DNA of 64,000 nt from Desulforhabdus amnigena (GTDB taxonomy: Bacteria; Desulfobacterota; Syntrophobacteria; Syntrophobacterales; Syntrophobacteraceae): NCBI RefSeq assembly GCF_027925305.1, contig NZ_BSDR01000001.1:523001-587000 (forward strand). The letters run 5' to 3'. The translations under genes and the position numbers were made by a program. This document shows positions 44,522 through 53,764 of this stretch, piece after piece; position 1 is the first letter of the stretch, and each line of letters starts with the position of its first letter. The notes beneath the pieces are model-generated. The model did no database searches. It saw only the letters and a list, made by a program, of their open reading frames with translations, and had not been told where the DNA came from.

Positions 44522-45792
44522 CAGAACAATACACCAAACCGATTCCTGTGGTCCAACCCTGGAGCGAAGCGTTCTGGAAGGCGACCAAAAAGCACACTCT
44601 TCTGATCCAAAAGTGCGAGACGTGCGAAAGCCTGATTTTCTATCCGAGGAAGCGCTGCCCCGACTGCTGGTCGTCCGAACTGGGATGGCAGGAAGCCTCC
44701 GGCCGGGGCAAAGTGTACACCTTCACCGTGGTCAGAGACATGGTCGAGACCAAATTCATGCCCGACCTTCCCTATGTACTGGCCATGGTGGAGCTCGATG
44801 AATCCATCCGCATGATGACCCGGATCGTCGAGTGCGATCCCGCTGTGGTCAAAATCGGCATGGAAGTCGAAGTGGTTTTCGAGGACATCACGGAGCAGCA
44901 TGCCTTGCCCCTTTTCAGGCCCGTGGATGAGAGCCTGAGAATCGCTCCGAAGGATAGCGGGCAGGCCGCCAAGGATTCCGAGCCCACCCTCTTCATGAGC
45001 CCCGACGATTACCAGACGATTCTCTACGAGGTCAGCGGACCGAATGGTGCGGTATGCCGCATCACGTTGAACCGGCCCGAGAAGAGGAATTCCATCAACA
45101 GGCGCATGGCTGTGGAGCTGCGAGATGCCTTCCGAAGAGTCAGGGAAGACCGGGCTGTCGGCATCGTGGTTCTTTCTGGTGCTGGCGGGCAGGCCTTTTG
45201 CTCGGGTGGAGACCTGGATGTTTTCCCATCCCTGACCGAGCATCAAACGTGCCTCAACTGGCTTGCCCACGAAGGCCTTGATGTGCAGAAGGCCATCACG
45301 GACTGCGAAAAAGTGGTCATCGCCAAAATTGACGGCCACTGCCTGGCCGGCGGGCTCGAGCTTGCCCTGTGCTGCGACCTGCTCTACGCCAAGGAATCGG
45401 CCAAGATGGGCCTTACGGAGATCAATATGGGGATTCTCCCCGGATGGGGTGGAACGGCCAGAATCGTTCGAAGCATGCCGATCTTTCGCGCTCGGGAAAT
45501 TCTCTACAGCGGCCGCAAGGATTATACGGCTCGCGAGATGTTTGAAATGGGTCTTCTCACACGGGTTTTCAAGGACGAGGAATTCGAGGAGCAATTCGAT
45601 AAGGCCGTCGCCCTGCTCGCTGCCAAGAAGCCGATCGCTCTGCGGATGGGCAAGGAGATCATGGCCAAGTCGGCCGATGGAGGCAGCATTGATGCGGCTC
45701 TCGCGGTCGAGCGAAACGGCATCCAATGGCTGACCTACGCCCCGGACGTCCAGGCCATGATGGATCAATTCCGCAAGAGTGTGAAGAGCTAG
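44518..45792 (+). CDS. DUF35 Zn-ribbon/OB-fold domain fused to enoyl-CoA hydratase
   Basis: 424 residues from ATG 44518 (AAAGGAG upstream; overlaps the previous stop). Residues ~1-140: DUF35, with CETCESLIFYPRKRCPDC giving two C-x-x-C zinc pairs and an OB-fold (GKVYTFTVV). Residues ~165-424: crotonase, with GAGGQAFCSGGDLDVF and HCLAGGLELALCCDLLYAKE providing the oxyanion hole, and the following MGLTEINMGILPGWGGTARI loop. Would hydrate an enoyl-CoA and hand it to the thiolase-like partner held by DUF35. In steroid degradation ChsH2 carries DUF35 on a MaoC-type hydratase; a crotonase version is unusual. Confidence 0.88.
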   Translation: MTEQYTKPIPVVQPWSEAFWKATKKHTLLIQKCETCESLIFYPRKRCPDCWSSELGWQEASGRGKVYTFTVVRDMVETKFMPDLPYVLAMVELDESIRMMTRIVECDPAVVKIGMEVEVVFEDITEQHALPLFRPVDESLRIAPKDSGQAAKDSEPTLFMSPDDYQTILYEVSGPNGAVCRITLNRPEKRNSINRRMAVELRDAFRRVREDRAVGIVVLSGAGGQAFCSGGDLDVFPSLTEHQTCLNWLAHEGLDVQKAITDCEKVVIAKIDGHCLAGGLELALCCDLLYAKESAKMGLTEINMGILPGWGGTARIVRSMPIFRAREILYSGRKDYTAREMFEMGLLTRVFKDEEFEEQFDKAVALLAAKKPIALRMGKEIMAKSADGGSIDAALAVERNGIQWLTYAPDVQAMMDQFRKSVKS

Positions 45793-45804
45793 AGGGGGAC
45801 GGCA

Positions 45805-46965
45805 ATGGATTTCAATTTCAGTGAAGAACAAGAGATGTTGCGCGAAACCATCCAGAAGTTCTGCCGCAATGAGTTGAGCAAAGAAAAAGTGCGCTGGATG
45901 GATGAAAACTGCAATTTCGTCCCGGATGACATCTGGAACGGACTGGTGGATCTCGGGGTGCACGGCCTTTGCATTCCCGAGCAGTATGGCGGACTCGGGC
46001 AGGGGCACGTCGATCAGATGGTTGTGATGGAAGAGCTGGCTACGGCTTCGGCTGCCGTCGCGCTCGGCGTCGGAGCGACCCTGTCGTTTGGGGCCACTCC
46101 CCTCGTGCACTTGGGGACGGAGGAGCAGAAAGAGCGCCACCTGCCCCGCATTGCGCAGGGCAGCGAGAAATGGGCCATGGCCTTGACCGAGCCGGAGGGG
46201 GGCACGGACATTCTGGGCGCGATGCGCACCCGGGCCGAGGACAAGGGAGATCACTGGCTGCTAAACGGCCGCAAGATCTTCATTACCGGCGCTCACGTGG
46301 CCGACTACATCATGACCGTCGCCATCACCGATCCCGAAGCGAAGCGAGCCAACGGATTGAGCGTCTTTATCGTCCCGCGCGAAACCGCAGGACTTGAAAC
46401 CCGCCTCATCCCCAAACTGGGCTGCCACGCCTGCGGAGCAAACTTCGTCTACTACGACGATGTGCGCATCCCCAAGGAAAACCTGCTCGGCACGCTCAAT
46501 GACGGCTGGCGGGGGCTGCTCAATGTCCTCAATCCCGAGCGCATAGGCACTGCCGTCCTGAGCCTTGGAGTCGCCAAGGCAGCTTTCAGAGATGCCTTCG
46601 AGTACGCCAAGGAGCGCAACGCCTTCGGGGGCCCCATCGCCCGTTTCCAAAGCCTTCAGCACTATCTGGCCGATATCGCCATCGAAATCGAAAACGCACG
46701 AAACCTCGTCTACAAGTGCGCCTGGCTCGCCGATCAGGGAAAGCCCATGCACATCGAGGCCTGCATGGCAAAGATCGTCGCCGCACGGGCCTCCGAGAAG
46801 GCTGCGATCTGGGGCATGGAGATCCTGGGCGGGTACGGCTACACCATGGAATACGACATGCAGCGATATTTTAGAGATTACAAGCAGATGGTCTTCTCGC
46901 CCATCTCCGATGAGATGGCAAAGAACATGATCATGCAGTTCATGGGCTACCCGAAGAGCTGGTGA
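45805..46965 (+). CDS. Acyl-CoA dehydrogenase
   Basis: 386 residues, standard length. N-terminal MDFNFSEEQEMLRETIQKFC; FAD-binding WAMALTEPEGGTD and KIFITGAHVADYIM; C-terminal FGGPIARFQSLQHYLADIAI and QRYFRDYKQMVF. The catalytic base is probably the Glu of MEILGGYGYTMEYDMQRYFRD. Oxidises an acyl-CoA to the enoyl-CoA used by the hydratase encoded 12 nt upstream. Electrons would go to ETF, not encoded here. Substrate range unknown. Confidence 0.93.
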   Translation: MDFNFSEEQEMLRETIQKFCRNELSKEKVRWMDENCNFVPDDIWNGLVDLGVHGLCIPEQYGGLGQGHVDQMVVMEELATASAAVALGVGATLSFGATPLVHLGTEEQKERHLPRIAQGSEKWAMALTEPEGGTDILGAMRTRAEDKGDHWLLNGRKIFITGAHVADYIMTVAITDPEAKRANGLSVFIVPRETAGLETRLIPKLGCHACGANFVYYDDVRIPKENLLGTLNDGWRGLLNVLNPERIGTAVLSLGVAKAAFRDAFEYAKERNAFGGPIARFQSLQHYLADIAIEIENARNLVYKCAWLADQGKPMHIEACMAKIVAARASEKAAIWGMEILGGYGYTMEYDMQRYFRDYKQMVFSPISDEMAKNMIMQFMGYPKSW

Positions 46966-46979
46966 CAAGGAGGCATGAA

Positions 46980-48527
46980 ATGTACACACTGGGCGACATT
47001 CCACGCTGTTCGGCCAGGAGTTTTCCCACTCGAACCGCAATTTCCTTCGAAGGAACGTCCCTGACCTACGCCGAGCTGAATCAGCGCGTGAACCGGCTCT
47101 GTAACTCACTGAGAGTTCAAGGTATCGGCAAAGAGGACCGCTTGGCAGTTCTTTCCGAAAACACTTACAAGTACCTTGAAATCTACTTTGCGGCCGGAAA
47201 GCTCGGCATAAGCGTCACTCCGCTCAACTTTCGGCTGGCCGACCCCGAGATCATCCATATCATCAATGATTCTGAGTCCACCGTGCTCTTTGCAGGCGAC
47301 GGTTATGAAGAGCGAGCCATGCAAATGGCCGGCAGCCTTCCCGGTATCAGGCAATGGATTGCCATGGATAACCGGGCCGCGGGTTTTGACTTTTACGAAG
47401 ATCTCCTTGCCAGTGCATCCGTAGATGAGCCAGAGAGCGATACGAACGAAGAAGACATGGCGATCCTGATGTATACCGGCGGCACTACCGGTCTTCCCAA
47501 GGGAGTCATGATGACCCACCGGGCACTCGTGACCGGATTTATCAGTACTGCATTGACCTTCTCTTTCTCGAAGCAGGACATCACCTGCTTCGTCCTGCCG
47601 CTTTTTCATGTCTCCTTCTGGCCCGCCTTCGCCCATTTGCTGGTCGGGGGCAAGGTGGTCATCATGCGGAGGCCCGAGGTCGCGGGAGTTCTCGAGCTGA
47701 TCCAGGACCAAAGATGCACTCACATCAACGCCGTGCCGACGCTCTACAACTGGATGCTCCAATTGGTCCATCAGGGCGCCTACGATCTTTCCAGCCTCAG
47801 GATCATGACCTATGCCGGAAGCCCCTTTCCCCCCGAACTGCTCAAGAAGTGCATTGAGCGGTTTGGTCCCATCTTCATGCAGGCCTATGGCATGACCGAG
47901 TGCATCGGGGGTACGAGCTTATCCATGGAAGACCATTGCCTCGAGGGCGAGCGTTCTCGGCTTCTGGCCAGTGCCGGCAGGCCGATTATCGGAGTGGACG
48001 TGGCGGTAACCGGAACCGATGACAAGCCGCTTCCGCCCGGCGAAATAGGTGAAATCATCCTTCGCGGCAAGTGCGTCATGAAGGGCTACTGGAAGAACCC
48101 CGACCTCACCGCCGAGACGCTGCGGGGCGGTTGGTATCACACGGGCGATATGGGCTACCTGGACAAGGATGGATACCTGTTTCTCGTTGACCGCAAGGCC
48201 GACATGATCGTGACTGGGGGGGAAAACGTCTACCCCAAGGAGGTGGAGGACGTTCTCTATCAGCACCCCGCAGTATCGATGGCCGCCGTGGTGTCGGCAC
48301 CGGATGAAAAGTGGGGCGAGCGGGTTCAGGCGGTGGTGGTGCTCAAACCGGACCAGAAGGTCAATGAAGAGGAACTCATCGCCCACTGCAAGAGCCTGCT
48401 GGCAGGGTATAAATGCCCAAAAGCCATAGACTTTCGGGACTCCCTGCCCACAACGGCCGTCGGCAAGATCCTCCGCAAGGACATCAAGAAGACGTTCTGG
48501 CAGGGGTATGAACGCACCATCAACTAA
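46980..48527 (+). CDS. AMP-dependent acyl-CoA synthetase/ligase
   Basis: About 515 residues from ATG 46980 with AAGGAGG 6 nt upstream; an earlier in-frame ATG overlaps the previous stop. Signature motifs of the ANL superfamily: YTGGTTGLPKGVMMTHRAL (P-loop), MQAYGMTECIGG, GWYHTGDMGYLDKDGYLFLV, RKADMIVTGGENVYPKEVED hinge, and the C-terminal catalytic Lys in LPTTAVGKILRK. Activates a carboxylic acid to its CoA thioester with ATP, the likely entry step of this operon. Substrate not predictable by eye. Confidence 0.93.
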   Translation: MYTLGDIPRCSARSFPTRTAISFEGTSLTYAELNQRVNRLCNSLRVQGIGKEDRLAVLSENTYKYLEIYFAAGKLGISVTPLNFRLADPEIIHIINDSESTVLFAGDGYEERAMQMAGSLPGIRQWIAMDNRAAGFDFYEDLLASASVDEPESDTNEEDMAILMYTGGTTGLPKGVMMTHRALVTGFISTALTFSFSKQDITCFVLPLFHVSFWPAFAHLLVGGKVVIMRRPEVAGVLELIQDQRCTHINAVPTLYNWMLQLVHQGAYDLSSLRIMTYAGSPFPPELLKKCIERFGPIFMQAYGMTECIGGTSLSMEDHCLEGERSRLLASAGRPIIGVDVAVTGTDDKPLPPGEIGEIILRGKCVMKGYWKNPDLTAETLRGGWYHTGDMGYLDKDGYLFLVDRKADMIVTGGENVYPKEVEDVLYQHPAVSMAAVVSAPDEKWGERVQAVVVLKPDQKVNEEELIAHCKSLLAGYKCPKAIDFRDSLPTTAVGKILRKDIKKTFWQGYERTIN

Positions 48528-48540
48528 TGGGGAAATAGCC

Positions 48541-49557
48541 ATGAGTGCAGAATTCAAAAAGGACCCTTTCTTCAAAATAGACCCGGAGCCTCATTTGGTC
48601 GGCAATATGGAGCATGTGATCCATTTCCCTGGCGTTCAGATGTGGTGGAGGGCTATTGAGGGGATCCGTCGCCCCCTGCTTTCGGGCATACCGCAGGAGG
48701 CTTTGATGGGTATTGAGCCGTGGGAGATGGAGAAAAGTGCGGACCCAGCCAAATTGATCGAGGCGATGGACAAGTACGGAGTGGACGTAGCTTGTCTTTT
48801 GCCGGAGTCCATGATGGACACCACGGGCTACACAAGCAGGTGGTGCACCAATGGAGAGATGGCCAAGATCGTCGAGACCCATCCCGACCGGTTCATGTAT
48901 CAGCCCAACCTCTCGCCGATAAAGCACAAAGGTTTGAAGAACACCATCTGGGAGCTCGAGTATTGGGTCAAGGAAAAGGGAGCCAGGATCTTCAAATACT
49001 ACCCGCCCGAGGACACCTACATCAACGATGAAGAGCTTTGGCCTTTTTATGCAAAAGCCGAAGAGCTGGGAATCGTGCTCGATATACACACCGGTTTCTC
49101 CTGGGTTCCTCCCGGAAAAAGCAAGTACGCTCTTCCCATCTATCTCGATGATGTGGCCAGGGACTTCCCCGAGCTCAAAATCAACGCCTTCCATATGGGC
49201 TATCCCTATTGCGACGATCTCAACATGGTGGCCATGGGCCATCCTAACGTACACTTGTGCCTGAGCCTGCTGGTTCCCTGGGCCCTCGGCGCTCCCAGGA
49301 AATTTGCCACAATCATTGGAGAAGCCCTGCGGTGGGTTGGACCGGACAGGATTATCTGGGGCACCGATTACGCCGGGTTCGGTGTCCAGATACGCTGTGC
49401 CGTCATGGGACTGCAGACCTTCCAGATTCCCGAGGATATGCAGAGGGATTACGGCTATCCGGCTATTACCGATGAGGACAGGGCCAAAATGTTCGGAAGC
49501 AACCTCGGGAGGCTTCTGGGAATCGATACATCCAGGAGAAGAGCCGCAGGGGAATGA
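48541..49557 (+). CDS. Amidohydrolase-2 (ACMSD-like) family hydrolase
   Basis: About 338 residues from ATG 48541 (GGGGAA upstream). TIM-barrel metal-dependent family: KYGVDVACLLPESMMDTTGY, FKYYPPEDTYINDEELWPFY, VLDIHTGFS with the metal-site His, INAFHMGYPYCDDL, and IIWGTDYAGFG with the conserved catalytic Asp. The N-terminal H-x-H of classical members is not obvious. In the aromatic side-chain pathway of Rhodopseudomonas an amidohydrolase cleaves beta-ketoacyl-CoA, so C-C bond cleavage or decarboxylation is plausible here; this is inference. Confidence 0.8.
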   Translation: MSAEFKKDPFFKIDPEPHLVGNMEHVIHFPGVQMWWRAIEGIRRPLLSGIPQEALMGIEPWEMEKSADPAKLIEAMDKYGVDVACLLPESMMDTTGYTSRWCTNGEMAKIVETHPDRFMYQPNLSPIKHKGLKNTIWELEYWVKEKGARIFKYYPPEDTYINDEELWPFYAKAEELGIVLDIHTGFSWVPPGKSKYALPIYLDDVARDFPELKINAFHMGYPYCDDLNMVAMGHPNVHLCLSLLVPWALGAPRKFATIIGEALRWVGPDRIIWGTDYAGFGVQIRCAVMGLQTFQIPEDMQRDYGYPAITDEDRAKMFGSNLGRLLGIDTSRRRAAGE

Positions 49558-49596
49558 TGAATACGGAATGATGAATGATGAACAAAGGAGAGAAAA

Positions 49597-50988
49597 ATGA
49601 GCTTCGATAGACTGTTTGAACCAATCGAGATCGGCGATGTAAAGATCAAGAACCGCATTGCCATGGCCCCCATGAACCCCGGAATGTCGGCTCCCAATGG
49701 CTACCACGGCGACGCAAACCTGGCATGGTATGCCATGCGGGCCCGAGGAGGCTTCGGGTTGATCATCACCGAGTGCTGCGTGATGAATCCCTATCGCTGG
49801 AACGGCTCGGAGGTATTGAATCCTGCACTCTTTACCGATTACCGCTACTACCGCTATCACAGTGAAACCGTCAAACTGGTGCACCAGTACAACGGCTGCA
49901 AAATCTTCATGCAGCTCAGCCCGGGGTGGGGCAGGCAGGGTCACCCGCACGTGCAATCCCCCGACTGCCCCGCTGGCTCTCCATCGGCCATTCCCTATGA
50001 AATGGACATGAGGACCTTCACAAAGGGGTGGGAGAAGCAGTTCAAATCGGCCTATCCAAAACTCAAGGAACTGATGCCTGATTTCGACGTCATCCGAAAC
50101 ATGAGCGATGAGGAGTATGAGGCTTTCAAGTCCGCAGGCATGGAGATCCTCATGAAAGCGGCTCCCGACCTGTTCCATCTCATCCATGGGGATACCCCTC
50201 GCGAACTGACGATTCCGGAAATAGTCGATCTTGAGGAACGGTTCGCCGTTCAAGCCCTTGCGGCCTTCAAGCTGGGCTACGACGGCGTGGAAGTTCACTC
50301 TCCACACGGATACCTGATCCACTCTTTCCTGTCACCACGCTCGAACAGGCGCCACGACCAGTATGGGGGAAGCCTGGAAAACCGCGCACGATTTCTTCTG
50401 AACATCATTGAGAAGACCAGGAAGCTCATTGGACCCGACAAGGCTTTTGGGGTCAGGCTCTCAGGCGATGAGCTGATGCCGGGAGGAATCGATCATGAAG
50501 AGATGAAGCAGGTGGTCGGCTGGTGTCGGGACGCCGGGGCAAACTTCTTCAATATTTCGCAGGGCTCCTATGAGAATCCCGGAGTGTCCTTTGCTCCTGA
50601 CGGTGAGAATGACTTCACCCGATGGGCGCCCGGCTTCAAGGAGGCTTCTGGCGGCCTTCCGGTGATCACCCCCAACTTTATTAATCCCGAAGTTGCCGAA
50701 AATGCGATCAAAACGGGACATACCGATCTCATCTCCCTGGGGCGTCAGTCCATTGCCGATCCCTTTTGGCCCAGTAAGGTAAAGGAAGACCGCGTGGATG
50801 ACATTGTCAAATGCATACGATGCCAGCGTTGTTACATGAACCTGATAACGTGCCAGTGGATGGATTGCACAGTGAACCCCACGGCGGGCAGAGAGAAGCT
50901 CTACCCCGAGCTCTGGCTCGATACACCCGAGATAGAAAAGAAGATCGGCAGATTCAAGCAAAAGGCGCAGGGCTTGCCCCAAATTTAA
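49597..50988 (+). CDS. Old-yellow-enzyme family FMN oxidoreductase with Fe-S cysteines
   Basis: 463 residues; AAAGGAGAG precedes the ATG. TIM-barrel flavin domain: FEPIEIGDVKIKNRIAMAPM, DGVEVHSPHGYLIHSFLSPR then N-x-R-HDQYGGSLENRARF, and ISLGRQSIADPFWPSK. A cysteine cluster CIRCQRCYMNLITCQWMDC follows, like the 4Fe-4S site of 2,4-dienoyl-CoA/2-enoate reductases, but the C-terminal NAD(P)H/FAD domain (~250 residues) is missing. Probably reduces or oxidises a C=C bond, with electrons from another protein. Spacer to the previous gene is full of ATGATGAAT repeats. Confidence 0.87.
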   Translation: MSFDRLFEPIEIGDVKIKNRIAMAPMNPGMSAPNGYHGDANLAWYAMRARGGFGLIITECCVMNPYRWNGSEVLNPALFTDYRYYRYHSETVKLVHQYNGCKIFMQLSPGWGRQGHPHVQSPDCPAGSPSAIPYEMDMRTFTKGWEKQFKSAYPKLKELMPDFDVIRNMSDEEYEAFKSAGMEILMKAAPDLFHLIHGDTPRELTIPEIVDLEERFAVQALAAFKLGYDGVEVHSPHGYLIHSFLSPRSNRRHDQYGGSLENRARFLLNIIEKTRKLIGPDKAFGVRLSGDELMPGGIDHEEMKQVVGWCRDAGANFFNISQGSYENPGVSFAPDGENDFTRWAPGFKEASGGLPVITPNFINPEVAENAIKTGHTDLISLGRQSIADPFWPSKVKEDRVDDIVKCIRCQRCYMNLITCQWMDCTVNPTAGREKLYPELWLDTPEIEKKIGRFKQKAQGLPQI

Positions 50989-51501
50989 GCTCCTGAGCAG
51001 AAGTTCTCTGGCATGTGGAACACGAACCAATGGTTCGTGCTGATGCATAGAAGCACGAACGGGAGAAGTGCCACCCGATCACCGCAATACCTCGTCCCCG
51101 GCAATTCCCGTTCACCCTTTCTATAGATCAGGGTGAACGGGTTGGGTGGTACATGGCAAGGGCAAGAAAATTTTGCTCTGGTGCTTAACACCCATTGGGG
51201 CTGAGTGGCAAGATTCGTCAGCCTGCCCATGGCTATAACCTGATATATCCACAACCATGCAGCGCCGTAGGGTGGTGGAGCGAAGCGCAACCAAACGCAG
51301 GCCTTTCCTGATAGTTTACGCTCCACTCAAGTTCCAGGCCGACATGGGTATCCTGCTTTCCTTCATGTTCCTGTGGAATATGCTCGGCACTCTGATCCTT
51401 CTGCCGGCCCCTGCTCGATTCATGCTGGTAGTCAAGGAAAAAGCTCCATTAGACTGCCTGACTAAAGATTGGAAGTACTAAAGCTAAGCAACGAGGTACA
51501 A
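50989..51501. other. Intergenic region with operator-like palindrome, hairpin and dispersed repeat
   Basis: CACGAACCA-A-TGGTTCGTG (51021-51039) is a perfect palindrome with 9-bp arms, with a further half-site CACGAAC at about 51054. A 12-bp stem (51107-51118 with 51130-51141) could end the upstream operon, though no T-run follows. GTAGGGTGGTGGAGCGAAGC (about 51266) resembles a widely dispersed bacterial intergenic repeat. No gene supported. Confidence 0.45.
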
Positions 51502-53454
<1,953 letters not shown>

Positions 53455-53764
53455 ATCGTGAACGGAGATCAGGATTCCCTGTAAGACAACGCTGGCTTAC
53501 CGAGGATTCGAGGACACAGCCGGGGAACATCTTCGTTCAATAGAATTCGAAAATAGAACTCGGGGTCCGGACTACACATTTGAGAGAACGGTGGGTCTTT
53601 GTTCTGTCAATTGTGCAGGACTGACCCTCTTAGAGCCTATCCAAAAACCTACCTCGGCAGCGGACACCCCCCTTTAATTCCCCCCTCAAGGGGGGACCAA
53701 GGGGGGTGTCGCAAAGTCCACAGGTGGTTTCTGGATAGGTTCTTAATAGCCGGAGTGATTGGTT
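53455..53764. other. Intergenic between acetoacetyl-CoA ligase and molybdopterin enzyme
   Basis: Apart from the MITE-like element (53632-53743), I see only a weak inverted repeat near 53530-53560 around ATAGAATTCGAAAATAG. No gene is supported. The promoter of the downstream gene must lie here, or transcription comes from the ligase gene. Confidence 0.35.
53632..53743. repeat. MITE-like palindromic element (~110 bp)
   Basis: Ends GAGCCTATCCAAAAACC and, inverted, GAACCTATCCAGAAACC form imperfect terminal repeats. Inside lies a strong hairpin of ACACCCCCC with GGGGGGTGT around a second CCCCCCTC-AAGGGGGG stem. No coding capacity. It resembles short non-autonomous elements mobilised by an IS with matching ends, which is not present in the window. 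It sits just upstream of the molybdopterin enzyme gene. Confidence 0.6.

Noticed and set aside
44455-46254. 600-codon open frame on the minus strand
   Set aside because: Lies antisense to the DUF35-crotonase and acyl-CoA dehydrogenase genes, has no family resemblance, and is an artefact of GC-rich codons.
48520-50322. Another 600-codon minus-strand frame
   Set aside because: Antisense to the amidohydrolase and OYE genes, both clear; composition is not protein-like.
53670-53712. Strong C/G hairpin considered as a terminator
   Set aside because: It lies inside a larger inverted-end element and has no T-run; better explained as part of the MITE-like repeat.
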